NCBI RefSeq assembly: GCF_004337505.1
Contig: NZ_SJZI01000043.1
Location: 49,189-113,188, forward strand
DNA: 64,000 nt
Direction of reading: 5' to 3'
Origin: Flaviaestuariibacter flavus
GTDB taxonomy: Bacteria; Bacteroidota; Bacteroidia; Chitinophagales; Chitinophagaceae
The translations under genes and the position numbers were made by a program. A model generated the notes under the pieces. It was not told where the DNA came from, did no database searches, and saw only the letters and a list, made by a program, of their open reading frames with translations. This document shows positions 1-7,379 of the stretch, piece after piece. Each line of letters begins with the position of its first letter. The first letter of the stretch is position 1.

Positions 1-504
1 AAATAACTCCCTGTTAACGTCCTTGGCTTCGATCACGAGCTCCACCGCTTCTTCGCCCACTTTCTGGGCCACTTTGTTGATGCCGCGCGCCATCAGCTTC
101 TTGACGTAGGAGCTCTCGTCGGTGCCGTTGCGGCGCAGCTCGATGATGTGTTCGAGGTAATAGAGGAAGTCAGCCGGGCTGTTTTTTTCCGTAAAGCAGG
201 TGTCCGCTCCCGTATGACAAACCGGGCCCGCAGGGATGGCTTTGATCAGCAGGGTGTCGGAGTCGCAGTCCACGAGGATCTGCTTCAGGCGCAGGTTATT
301 GCCACTTTCTTCACCCTTCGTCCAAAGGCGGCCTTTCGACCGGCTGAAGAAAGTAACGAGGCCGGTGCGCTCGGTATGCTGCAGGGCTTCTTCATTCATA
401 AAGCCCAGCATGAGTACTTTTTGCGTGGTGAAGTCCTGGACAATAGCGGGAATAAGCCCGTCGGCGTACTTGGAGAAGTCGAGTTTTTCGAGTGCGGTGG
501 TCAT
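1..504 (-). CDS. hisIE: Bifunctional phosphoribosyl-AMP cyclohydrolase / phosphoribosyl-ATP pyrophosphatase (3' end outside window)
   Basis: Catalyses steps 2 and 3 of histidine biosynthesis in the cytoplasm. The 168 visible residues start MTTALEKLDFSKYADG. The HisI half carries GFMNEEAL (~36-43), FFSRSKGRLWTKGE (~52-65) and the zinc cysteines of DCDSD, PVCHTG and DTCF (~79-104). The HisE half starts near residue 110 and shows INKVAQKVGEEAVE. The reading frame is open to base 1, so the last ~30 residues of the usual ~200 lie outside. The ATG at 504 was chosen because it begins the HisI homology; a -7-like box sits only 5 nt upstream. The identification is firm. Confidence 0.95.
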   Translation of the reverse strand, partial: MTTALEKLDFSKYADGLIPAIVQDFTTQKVLMLGFMNEEALQHTERTGLVTFFSRSKGRLWTKGEESGNNLRLKQILVDCDSDTLLIKAIPAGPVCHTGADTCFTEKNSPADFLYYLEHIIELRRNGTDESSYVKKLMARGINKVAQKVGEEAVELVIEAKDVNRELF

Positions 505-509
505 CGCGG

Positions 510-517
510 TAAAGGTA
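510..517 (-). promoter_or_regulatory. Candidate -7 box of hisIE
   Basis: Minus-strand TACCTTTA, one base from TAnnTTTG, lies 5 nt before the hisIE ATG, so the transcript would have little or no leader. No clear -33 TTTG was seen. Confidence 0.4.
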
Positions 518-531
518 GGATGGGAATCTGT

Positions 532-557
532 AGATCTCGGATGTCGGATGTCTGATC
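532..557. repeat. Dispersed intergenic repeat family A (single copy)
   Basis: Run of GATCTCGGATGTCGGATGTC-type octamers between hisIE and the GNAT gene. The same family recurs near 6.2, 21.7, 27.3, 39.2 and 48.4 kb, usually as an inverted pair. Confidence 0.6.
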
Positions 558-576
558 AATATTTTGCCACAACGGC

Positions 577-1092
577 TCAAAGCTGCTTCCGCAGCCACTT
601 GAAAAACAGCGGCTGCTTCGGCTTCCCGAAGCGCGGGTCGTCGGGGAAGGGTTCTTCCTTGCCGGTAACCGCATAGCCGTGGCGCTGGTACCATTCGAGC
701 AGCTCGGTGCGCACGGAGATGACCGTCATCACGATGCCGGTGCAGCCCGACTGGAGCGCGTGCCCTTCGGCAGCCTGGAGCAGCTTTTTCCCGACGCCGC
801 CGCCCTGGGCCTCGGGGTCTACTGACAGCATACCGAGGTAGAGGTCCGAGCCTTTTTTCTCGAGGTACACGCAGCCGCGGAGCGCGGAGCTATCGTCCAG
901 CCATTTCAACAGGGTCGCATCGGGGTGCTGCAGCTTTTCGGTGAGCTCGCTTTCATCGGTTCGCTGTTCGCCTTCGATGAGGTCGGCCTCATGGGTCCAT
1001 CCGGCACGGGCCGCATTGCCGCGGTAGGCGCGGTTGAGCAGCTGGATCAGGTCGGGAATATCCTGTGCGGTGGCGGGCTTGATGAAAGGCAT
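577..1092 (-). CDS. GNAT-family N-acetyltransferase
   Basis: 171 aa from MPFIKPATAQDIPDLIQLLN. This is the typical beginning of a Gcn5-related acetyltransferase, which moves the acetyl group of acetyl-CoA to an amine; the substrate cannot be told. Motif A is visible as LSVDPEAQGGGVGKKLLQAA with the Q/RxxGxG/A-type QGGGVG pyrophosphate loop, followed by a GIVMTVISVRTELLEWYQRHGY segment typical of motif B. An in-frame start at 1218 would add a cysteine-free tail unlike the family, so the ATG at 1092 is preferred. It stands alone on the minus strand downstream of a small membrane-protein gene. Confidence 0.85.
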   Translation of the reverse strand: MPFIKPATAQDIPDLIQLLNRAYRGNAARAGWTHEADLIEGEQRTDESELTEKLQHPDATLLKWLDDSSALRGCVYLEKKGSDLYLGMLSVDPEAQGGGVGKKLLQAAEGHALQSGCTGIVMTVISVRTELLEWYQRHGYAVTGKEEPFPDDPRFGKPKQPLFFKWLRKQL

Positions 1093-1131
1093 GTGCTCGT
1101 TTTGCTGCAAAGTAACGGCGACAGGGGCATG

Positions 1132-1152
1132 AAAAAGCCCTCCGGGGAGGGC
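1132..1152 (-). terminator. Rho-independent terminator of the small membrane protein
   Basis: Minus strand: GCCCTCC CC GGAGGGC followed by TTTTTC. It lies 24 nt after the stop at 1176 and upstream of the GNAT start, so it separates the two genes. Confidence 0.75.
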
Positions 1153-1175
1153 GCTCAATAAGTTTGCGTGCCTGC

Positions 1176-1316
1176 TCAGGCGTAGCTGTTCAGCAGGATA
1201 TAAAAGCTGACTCCCCAAAAGGCCAGGAAGATCAGGATCATCATGATTGTGGTACCGAGATGAAAACCTTCATGAGACTCATTCACCGCATTCATTTGTT
1301 TCAGCACTTGTTTCAT
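1176..1316 (-). CDS. Small single-pass membrane protein
   Basis: 46 aa starting MKQVLKQMNAVNESHEGFHL. One hydrophobic helix covers about residues 22-42 (TIMMILIFLAFWGVSFYILL) and the C-terminus is only NSYA. I do not recognise a named family. The conserved-looking hydrophilic head followed by a single helix would suit a small accessory subunit or regulator of a membrane complex, but that is a guess. The ATG at 1316 is preferred over 1403 because the upstream extension is not protein-like. A clean terminator follows, which supports a real monocistronic gene. Confidence 0.6.
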   Translation of the reverse strand: MKQVLKQMNAVNESHEGFHLGTTIMMILIFLAFWGVSFYILLNSYA

Positions 1317-1470
1317 AACGTAGGTTTTTATTGCGCTTATCGCTCTTTGTATAAGAGGAAAAACGTGCCAATCGGTGATGTGCGGGCTGGGGCAGGTTTT
1401 CATATCGGGTCGGTTTGGTCAATTGGGGAAGCGGAACCACAGTCGACAAGATACTGCGCCATGGCCGCGT

Positions 1471-1498
1471 TTGCAATAGGGCCCGACCCCTAATTTTA
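1471..1498 (+). promoter_or_regulatory. Candidate promoter of the DUF4268 gene
   Basis: TTG at 1471-1473, 17 nt, then TAATTTTA at 1491-1498. The ATG follows 4 nt later, so a leaderless or near-leaderless mRNA is predicted. Confidence 0.45.
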
Positions 1499-1502
1499 GC
1501 CC

Positions 1503-1964
1503 ATGTATTCACGCAAGGAAGCCTCCGAATTGCGCCAGGCCTTCTGGACTGCCTTCGGGCAGTACATGGGCCCGGTACCGGGCGCGGAAGGGGAGAAGGT
1601 GAACTGGGTTAATTACAAAACGGGAGAAAAGGGGATTGCCTTCCGGATGGATGCCGACAAGCGGACTGCCTCCGTCGGCATCGTGCTCTCGCACAAGGAT
1701 GCCGGCCTGCGACAGTTATACTTCGAACAGTTTCAGCAACTCAAATCCGCCTTCGACGCGGCAGTGGGCGAGGAGTGGGACTGGCTTCCGGAAGCCTACG
1801 ACGACTGGGGCGCACCTGTAAGCAAGATCACCTTCAGTCGCGAAGGCCTCAATATTTTCCGTAAAGAAGACTGGCCGGAGCTGATTTCCTTTTTCAAAAC
1901 ACGCATCGTGGCGCTGGATGCCTTCTGGAGTGAGGTGAAGTATTTCTTTGAGGCGCTGCGTTAA
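1503..1964 (+). CDS. DUF4268 domain-containing protein
   Basis: 153 aa, soluble, no signal peptide. The whole protein matches the pattern I know for DUF4268: an N-terminal MYSRKEASELRQAFW, then GQYMGPVPGAEGEKVNWVNY, then an FRMDADKRTASVGI strand, and a C-terminal helical part with WPELISFFKTRI and FWSEVKYFFEALR. DUF4268 domains are also found at the C-termini of longer nuclease-like proteins; here the domain stands alone, and no biochemical role is known to me. The start is fixed by the family's N-terminus and abuts a -7 box. No partner gene is apparent. Confidence 0.8.
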   Translation: MYSRKEASELRQAFWTAFGQYMGPVPGAEGEKVNWVNYKTGEKGIAFRMDADKRTASVGIVLSHKDAGLRQLYFEQFQQLKSAFDAAVGEEWDWLPEAYDDWGAPVSKITFSREGLNIFRKEDWPELISFFKTRIVALDAFWSEVKYFFEALR

Positions 1965-1991
1965 TAGTTGGGTACGAGGTGCCGTGGTTAA

Positions 1992-1999
1992 TATCTTTG
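1992..1999 (+). promoter_or_regulatory. -7 box of the secreted-protein pair
   Basis: TATCTTTG, a perfect TAnnTTTG, 30 nt before the ATG at 2030. Confidence 0.6.
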
Positions 2000-2029
2000 A
2001 CAGACGTCAACCGAAACCAACAAGGCTTT

Positions 2030-2848
2030 ATGAAACCCAGTTTCTTACTTTTTGTTTTCCTCATTAATTCAGGGACGGCGGGAGCACAGGAGCCGATCGT
2101 CCTAATGAATTATTCTGCACAGCGTGCTTTTTTTGATGATTTTCAAAAGCGAACACACGAGCCCGGGTTCCATTTTGCTGATTCGGGTCCGCTTGAGGGA
2201 GATAGCAGCACCGATGCGAAAGCAAGCATCGATGCAATACTCGAAGATCCCTGGCTGCGCAAAACCTATTCTGCAGGGGATGCGGTCTTTCTTTCGCGTC
2301 ATATACGGCGGCAAAAGGGCAACCGTTACCATATGGATTTTTCACTAAGCGTAGTTGATTCTGTTTCCGGACGCGAAGTGGAAATGCAACTCGAAACCGC
2401 CAACCGCAGACCGGCGCAACCGCTATATGGACGCTTGCGTTTCCCGCTTACGCTTCGTGCTGCGCCGACCTCTATGGAAGAGACCCAGGTAAACGATTCG
2501 ATCCGGCTGCCGAAGATTGCCGCCGGTTCTCAACTTACCTGGAACCCGGATACCGGCAACAGGAAAGGGGTATTTATCTCCGTGTATTTCTCCCTTCGAA
2601 ATAAGCCAAACATCGAGTCCTGGGGGCATGGGGGCTTCCGGGAGCGGACAAATTGTATGCGGGCCGACGACACTGGCGGGATCTCGCTTCCGAAGGCGCT
2701 GTTCGAAGGTATCCCGGGCGGATCCATTGTCATTATTACGATCCTTCGCGGCAATTGGAGCGACCTTTACCAGAGAGACGGCAGCTATTCTCCAATCCAC
2801 TTCTCAGCCTGGACAATCCGTGATGGACTTTTTGTTTTCAGTTATTGA
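2030..2848 (+). CDS. Secreted protein of unknown function, paralogue 1
   Basis: 272 aa. MKPSFLLFVFLINSGTAGAQ is a Sec signal peptide with cleavage probably after GAQ. The mature protein has no recognised domain. It shares two blocks with the next gene: GSQLTWNPDTGNRKGVFISV and LPKALFEGIPGGSIVIITIL followed by RGNW. The pattern of alternating hydrophobic residues suggests a beta-rich fold. The start was placed at 2030 because it begins the signal peptide and lies 30 nt after a perfect -7 box. It is followed by its paralogue after 26 nt, so they are probably co-transcribed and arose by tandem duplication. Confidence 0.7.
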   Translation: MKPSFLLFVFLINSGTAGAQEPIVLMNYSAQRAFFDDFQKRTHEPGFHFADSGPLEGDSSTDAKASIDAILEDPWLRKTYSAGDAVFLSRHIRRQKGNRYHMDFSLSVVDSVSGREVEMQLETANRRPAQPLYGRLRFPLTLRAAPTSMEETQVNDSIRLPKIAAGSQLTWNPDTGNRKGVFISVYFSLRNKPNIESWGHGGFRERTNCMRADDTGGISLPKALFEGIPGGSIVIITILRGNWSDLYQRDGSYSPIHFSAWTIRDGLFVFSY

Positions 2849-2874
2849 ATCGTTTCCCTTCGCAAATCATTGAT

Positions 2875-3738
2875 ATGGTCGACAGAATTTTTGGCGTGTT
2901 GCACCTGATCCGTTCGCTGTTTCTTTTCCTAGCGTGTGGAGTTTGCATTTCGGCGCCTTGCCAGGAAGTTAATGTGCAACATGGCACTATCGGTATCTGG
3001 GAGTTTCACCGGCAATTCGGCAACTGGCACGATCCAGTGTTCGCCTTACGGTACACTTCACCAATGCTCCCTGGTTCTGAGGTGGCACGCGATTTCAACT
3101 TTATCGGGTATCTGATCGGTTACGCACCCCATCGTCTCAATAAGTCGCCTGAAATCATTCCGGCGGGCGCTGCATCGGTCCTGGGACAGGTCATACAGCG
3201 AAACGATGATCATTCATACATGCGAAAACTCGACCCGCATCTGGCCGACTCCGTACTCGGTGACACCATTCGGTTTATGACCCTTCCTCAGGCGGACTAC
3301 AAAATGCAGTTCAGCGGCCAATCCTACGCGCCATTGTCATTCGTTGTTAATGGCGACTGGCAACCGGTGACACTTGATAGCCTCGGCGTTCAGGAAAAAC
3401 CGAACATAATTCGGCCGGGAGCCCTGATCAAATGGAACGCCGATCCCAAGAATGATAAGGGCGTTTACGTCACGGTTCACTACTCAAGCGGCAAGCGCGG
3501 GAATGAATTCTTTTACTATCGTGAGATGGTGGATGCACGCAACACAATGAAGGTTCCGGATAATGGCAGCGCCATTTTGCCCAAAGCGCTGTTTCGGGAT
3601 GTGCCGCGCGGCGCGCTGTTCACACTCTCTCTATTGCGGGGAAGCTGGAGCTTCCTTAAAGACGCTGAAGGCACGCCGACGAAAGTGCCGCTGGTCATTT
3701 CCAGCGAATGCTTCGGCGACTTCCGCTATTACCGCTGA
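2875..3738 (+). CDS. Secreted protein of unknown function, paralogue 2
   Basis: 287 aa, paralogue of the preceding gene. The N-terminal hydrophobic stretch LIRSLFLFLACGVCISAPC acts as a signal sequence; a cysteine at its end makes a lipoprotein possible but the context is not a standard lipobox. Matching blocks are GALIKWNADPKNDKGVYVTV and LPKALFRDVPRGALFTLSLL then RGSW. It has lower similarity to paralogue 1 near the N-terminus. A start at 2845 (TTG) is possible but would overlap the upstream gene; ATG at 2875 fits the signal peptide. It is convergent with the flavoprotein gene, only 2 nt apart, with no terminator between. Confidence 0.7.
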   Translation: MVDRIFGVLHLIRSLFLFLACGVCISAPCQEVNVQHGTIGIWEFHRQFGNWHDPVFALRYTSPMLPGSEVARDFNFIGYLIGYAPHRLNKSPEIIPAGAASVLGQVIQRNDDHSYMRKLDPHLADSVLGDTIRFMTLPQADYKMQFSGQSYAPLSFVVNGDWQPVTLDSLGVQEKPNIIRPGALIKWNADPKNDKGVYVTVHYSSGKRGNEFFYYREMVDARNTMKVPDNGSAILPKALFRDVPRGALFTLSLLRGSWSFLKDAEGTPTKVPLVISSECFGDFRYYR

Positions 3739-3740
3739 CC

Positions 3741-4691
3741 TCAGGCCGCCATCTCACCCTTATCGGCCTTCATCGCCGTCCGCTTCCGTTCCGCCTGCTC
3801 CTTGATCAACTCCTTGTTGATGTTCACTGCCGCCTTCGCCCCTTCGGCAGCAGCTACCACCACGAAGTGCATATCCCGCGTGGCGTCGCCGGCTACATAG
3901 AGACCGGTGATATTGGTTTGCTGCGAACGGTTGGTGATAACAGCGCCCTTACGGCCCACATCGCAACCAAAAGCTGCTGCGAAATTGCACTGCTGGGTGA
4001 ACCCGTTGACGAAGAACAGCGCGTCTATTCCCACCAGGGTGCCGTTTTTCAGGCGTACGCCCCGCAGCATGCCTTCCTTGCCTTCAAGGCCTTCAACGGC
4101 GTCCGTAATAATACGGATGCCCGAGGCTTCCAGGTATTCGCGGGTGGACGATTTGATACGACGGTTGCCGTCGGTGAAATAGGTGACGTCTTCGCTCCAG
4201 GTGTTTTGCAGGGCGAGGCAAAGCTCGGAGCCATCTTTAGTTTTTGCATATACCGCCAGGCGCCGGTCGCGCCACTCCCAGGCGTCGCAGTAGGGGCAAT
4301 GGTGTACCGATATGCCGTAGTGCTCCTCGAAGCCGGGCAGCGTGGGAAGGTTGTCGCTGAGACCGGTGGCGACCAGCAGTTTGCGCGAAAGGTAACAGTT
4401 CCCTTCTTCATCAAAGGATTCGAAAAGACCTTCCGCGTTGCGGTCGGAGCGTACGATCCTTTTGCGCAGCAGCTGCACACCGTATTTTTCCAGCTCCTTG
4501 TGGCAGATCGCCAGGAACTCGGCGGGCGGGATATGGTCGCGGGTGAGGTAATTGTGCATGCCGTGCGACCAGCGGTTGCGGTACTCCTGCGTGTCGAATA
4601 CAAGGATGCTGCGCCGGCAGCGCCCAAGTACTACCGCCGCGTTGAGTCCCGCGGGACCTCCGCCGATTATGATGCAATCCAGAATATCCAT
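3741..4691 (-). CDS. Thioredoxin-reductase-like FAD-dependent oxidoreductase
   Basis: 316 aa. GGGPAGLNAA (10-19) is the FAD-binding glycine motif, HHCPYCDAWEW holds the redox pair C132/C135, and VAGDATRDM near the C-terminus is the second FAD-contact motif. These place it in the thioredoxin reductase fold. The second Rossmann domain, where NADPH normally binds through GxGxxA, reads RRLAVYAKTKDGSELCLAL and lacks the glycines, so NADPH use is doubtful. It starts 8 nt after the stop of the beta-CASP hydrolase and is probably translated from the same mRNA. The electron donor and target are unknown. Confidence 0.85.
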   Translation of the reverse strand: MDILDCIIIGGGPAGLNAAVVLGRCRRSILVFDTQEYRNRWSHGMHNYLTRDHIPPAEFLAICHKELEKYGVQLLRKRIVRSDRNAEGLFESFDEEGNCYLSRKLLVATGLSDNLPTLPGFEEHYGISVHHCPYCDAWEWRDRRLAVYAKTKDGSELCLALQNTWSEDVTYFTDGNRRIKSSTREYLEASGIRIITDAVEGLEGKEGMLRGVRLKNGTLVGIDALFFVNGFTQQCNFAAAFGCDVGRKGAVITNRSQQTNITGLYVAGDATRDMHFVVVAAAEGAKAAVNINKELIKEQAERKRTAMKADKGEMAA

Positions 4692-4699
4692 AGGCTTTG

Positions 4700-6133
4700 T
4701 CAGGCCGCTGCGGCCTCGTCGGTTGGCGGCACCGAGAGGTTGGCCTCCTGGTGTTGCGATGGAATGATGATATTTTTAAAACCTTTTGTTTCGAGGCGGG
4801 TCTGCAGTCCCCTTTGTGCGGCTTCCTCGCCATGAACGAGGTAAATGGCCCGCACCGTCTCCGGGTCCTGGTTGGCGATGAAGCGGCACAGGTCATCACA
4901 GTCGCCATGGGCGCTCATGCCGGGCAGTTGGCCGATTTCCGCTTTTACTTCCACGGGGTCGGAGAAGATCTCTACTTCGCGCTCCCCCGACAGCAATTGG
5001 CCGCCCAGCGATTTGGCGCTGCAATAGCCCACCATCAGTACTCCGTTTTTGGCATCCGCCAGGATGTTGTTGATGTGATGCCGCACGCGGCCCGCATCGG
5101 CGGTGCCCGAAGCAGAGACGATCACGCAGGGCTCTGTGTATTCCACCAGCTTGCGGCTGTCTTCCACCGAATCGATGTAGGCAAGGCCGGGGAAGTCAAA
5201 GGGATCATCGTCAATCGCAAGCACCTGCTGCAGGCGCTCGTTGAACTGGTCCGCATATTTTTTGATCGTGGCCGTTGCCTTGGTGCTCATCGGGCTGTCT
5301 ACAAAATATTTGATCTCGGGAAGCCGCTTCTCCAGGCTCAGCTGGTTGAGCGCGTAAAGCACTTCCTGTGTTCTGCCGACGCTGAATGCCGGGATCACCA
5401 GCTGTCCGCCCCGCTGCACGCACACTTTTTTGATCCACTCCTGAAGGGTTTCAATCGTATTGAAACGGATATCGTGGTGCTTGTCGCCATAGGTGCTTTC
5501 GAGGATGATGTATTCGGCTTGCGGTGCCTCGGCAGGCGGGGGGAGCAGCACCGAACGCTGGCGGCCCACGTCGCCGCTGAAGAGGATGCGTGTTGTTTCA
5601 TCACCGTCTTCCACCACCATACTGATGGCGGCGCTGCCGATGAGGTGCCCCGCATTGGTAAAGCAGGCCTTTACGCCGCGCCCCACGGTAAACCATTCGT
5701 CGTATTCGAAGGTGAGAAACAGGCTCAGCGCCTTTTCCACGTCCTCCGGACCATATAACGGCTCGTAGGGCTCCTGTCCGCGTTTCGCGCGCTTCTTGTT
5801 GATCCATTCCGTTTCGTAGGTCTGGATCTCGGCACTGTCGTAAAGCAGGATCTCGGCAAGATCGCGTGTGGCTGCGGTGCTGAAAATGGGGCCGGAAAAG
5901 CCTTCCTTCACCAGCTTGGGGATGAGCCCCGAGTGGTCGATATGAGCATGAGAGAGAATGAGCGCTTCGATCTTATCGGGCCGGAAGCCGAAATGCGCAT
6001 TGAGGTCATCGGTTTCACGGCCCAGGCCCTGGAAGAGGCCGCAGTCGAGCAGGTAGGAGCGCCCGTCGCTGAGCGTAATCTTGTGCTTGGTGCCGGTAAC
6101 GGTGCCGGCCGCACCGTGGAAGGTTAGTTTCAT
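4700..6133 (-). CDS. Metallo-beta-lactamase fold, beta-CASP family hydrolase (probable nucleic-acid processing exonuclease)
   Basis: 477 aa, full length for the CPSF-like beta-CASP group. SHAHIDHSG (61-69) is the zinc motif II, then NAGHLIGSA and FSGDVG supply motifs III and IV. STYGDKHH and VDSPMSTKAT belong to the beta-CASP insertion, and MSAHGDCDDL is a late histidine motif. A C-terminal RNA-metabolizing domain follows (YLVHGEEAAQRGL). Such proteins cleave RNA, sometimes DNA, in the cytoplasm; the precise substrate is not predictable. No signal peptide. It heads a two-gene operon with the flavoprotein. Confidence 0.88.
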   Translation of the reverse strand: MKLTFHGAAGTVTGTKHKITLSDGRSYLLDCGLFQGLGRETDDLNAHFGFRPDKIEALILSHAHIDHSGLIPKLVKEGFSGPIFSTAATRDLAEILLYDSAEIQTYETEWINKKRAKRGQEPYEPLYGPEDVEKALSLFLTFEYDEWFTVGRGVKACFTNAGHLIGSAAISMVVEDGDETTRILFSGDVGRQRSVLLPPPAEAPQAEYIILESTYGDKHHDIRFNTIETLQEWIKKVCVQRGGQLVIPAFSVGRTQEVLYALNQLSLEKRLPEIKYFVDSPMSTKATATIKKYADQFNERLQQVLAIDDDPFDFPGLAYIDSVEDSRKLVEYTEPCVIVSASGTADAGRVRHHINNILADAKNGVLMVGYCSAKSLGGQLLSGEREVEIFSDPVEVKAEIGQLPGMSAHGDCDDLCRFIANQDPETVRAIYLVHGEEAAQRGLQTRLETKGFKNIIIPSQHQEANLSVPPTDEAAAA

Positions 6134-6180
6134 ACCGGGGTACTATCCAATATTTATACCCGGGCTGAAGAATTTTTTTA

Positions 6181-6294
6181 TCTCCGATCTCCGATGTCTG
6201 ATTTGCAAGGTAGATACACAAGGGGAAATGAAAAAAGCCGGGTTTCTTAACCCGGCTTTTTGTCCAAAAAATCCGACATCGGAGATCCGACATC
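6181..6294. repeat. Repeat family A inverted pair bracketing a terminator
   Basis: Left arm 6181-6203 (TCTCCGATCTCCGATGTCTG...) and right arm 6271-6294 (ATCCGACATCGGAGATCCGA...) are inverted copies of the same octamer-built sequence. The terminator hairpin at 6231-6261 lies between them. Confidence 0.7.
6231..6261 (-). terminator. Bidirectional rho-independent terminator
   Basis: Stem GCCGGGTT/AACCCGGC with a TCTT loop, flanked by A6 and T5. It serves the minus-strand gene ending at 6309 and is inside the repeat A pair. Confidence 0.8.
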
Positions 6295-6308
6295 TTCATA
6301 TCAGCTTA

Positions 6309-6527
6309 CTATTCTTCAAAGTTGCCGCTGTCATCGCTCAGCTCTTCGCTGAGGTTGCGGCTGTTGCCTTGCTGGGGTTGCTGCATGCCACCGCGCTGTT
6401 CCGATTGCTGCTGGCCACGTCCATAGGAAACGTTCTGTTCCTGCTGCTGTGTTCCTTGCTGCTGTTCACTGCCAATCGACTCCTGGCCGAGGTTACGGCT
6501 GTTCTGTCCACGATTCTGTTCTCTCAT
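6309..6527 (-). CDS. Small Gln/Asn/Ser-rich low-complexity protein
   Basis: 72 aa, almost free of hydrophobic residues and surely disordered. Two copies of a motif are visible: NRGQNSRNLGQESIGSEQQQ near the N-terminus and QQPQQGNSRNLSEELSDDSG near the C-terminus, each holding SRNL followed by acidic residues. The middle is Q- and G-rich. I do not recognise a family. It is a single gene with a strong terminator 50 nt downstream. A stress-protective or biofilm role could be imagined for such composition but nothing in the sequence shows it. Confidence 0.6.
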   Translation of the reverse strand: MREQNRGQNSRNLGQESIGSEQQQGTQQQEQNVSYGRGQQQSEQRGGMQQPQQGNSRNLSEELSDDSGNFEE

Positions 6528-6589
6528 GATCTTTCAGTTTTAATGAACAAATAGATGATCGACCAGAAAAAACCAATACCGTTCCAAAA

Positions 6590-7378
6590 TCAGGCTTCGA
6601 ATACCAAAAATGTTTTTTGTTCCTTATTCAGGATGGGCTTGGCTACGTTGAAAACCGGTATCCCATCGTGGGTTTTGCCCTCCAGGGTGCCGATATGGGC
6701 ATGGCCGTGAAAGGCGGCGAGCACCCCATGCCTGCTCAACGGCTCAGCGAGGCGGGAGCACCCCAGGAAGGGGAAGATGGCTTCAGGTTCGCCCACCACA
6801 GTTTCGCGGATGGGGGAATAGTGCATGACGGCGATCTTCTTGTCCACCTGGTGCTCCTGGTCGAGGCGACCGAGGGCCCGCTCCAGGTGGAGCGCCTCAT
6901 CCACCGCTTCCTGCACAAAGGCTTTCATGGCGCCTTCGCCGAACATCGACAGCATCCGGTTGTCGAAGCCGCCGCCAAAGCCTTTTACCCCGGCAAACCC
7001 GACCCCTTTGATCACCACAGCCTCCCCGTCGAGCATGTTGACGTCGGCACGCAGCAGGATCTGGCGGATCAGCTTGTGCCGCGACTTTTCATAGTCGTGG
7101 TTGCCGAGCACCGCCACCACCGGTATGCTGCAGTGCTTGAGCTCGTTTACCAGCACCTCGGCTTCGCTCTCGTCGCCGGTATCGGTGAGGTCACCCGCAA
7201 TCACCAGGATGTCGGCCTGTCGGGAGGCTTCCTTAAAATAGTCGCCCCACTTGCCGGTGTCGTGCTCCCGCACATGGATGTCGGCAACAGCCGCGATCCG
7301 GACTTTTTTCGTCGGCTCCGCAGCTCCCCCGGTCTCGTTCTCACGTTCTTTTGTTCCCGTGTTGTCTTTTTCTTCCAT
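6590..7378 (-). CDS. Metallophosphoesterase (calcineurin-like)
   Basis: 262 aa. After a polar N-terminal extension of ~25 residues the five dinuclear-metal motifs come in order: AVADIHVRE (DxH), VIAGDLTDTG (GDxxD-like), AVLGNHDYE (GNHD), VMHYSP and FHGHAHIG (GHxH). This is a complete active site for phosphoester hydrolysis. C-terminal NVAKPIL is usual in this subfamily of short predicted phosphohydrolases. No signal peptide, so cytoplasmic. It begins 1 nt after the stop of the nucleotidyltransferase-like gene, so the two are translated from one mRNA and may act on related substrates. Confidence 0.88.
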   Translation of the reverse strand: MEEKDNTGTKERENETGGAAEPTKKVRIAAVADIHVREHDTGKWGDYFKEASRQADILVIAGDLTDTGDESEAEVLVNELKHCSIPVVAVLGNHDYEKSRHKLIRQILLRADVNMLDGEAVVIKGVGFAGVKGFGGGFDNRMLSMFGEGAMKAFVQEAVDEALHLERALGRLDQEHQVDKKIAVMHYSPIRETVVGEPEAIFPFLGCSRLAEPLSRHGVLAAFHGHAHIGTLEGKTHDGIPVFNVAKPILNKEQKTFLVFEA

Positions 7379-7379
7379 G

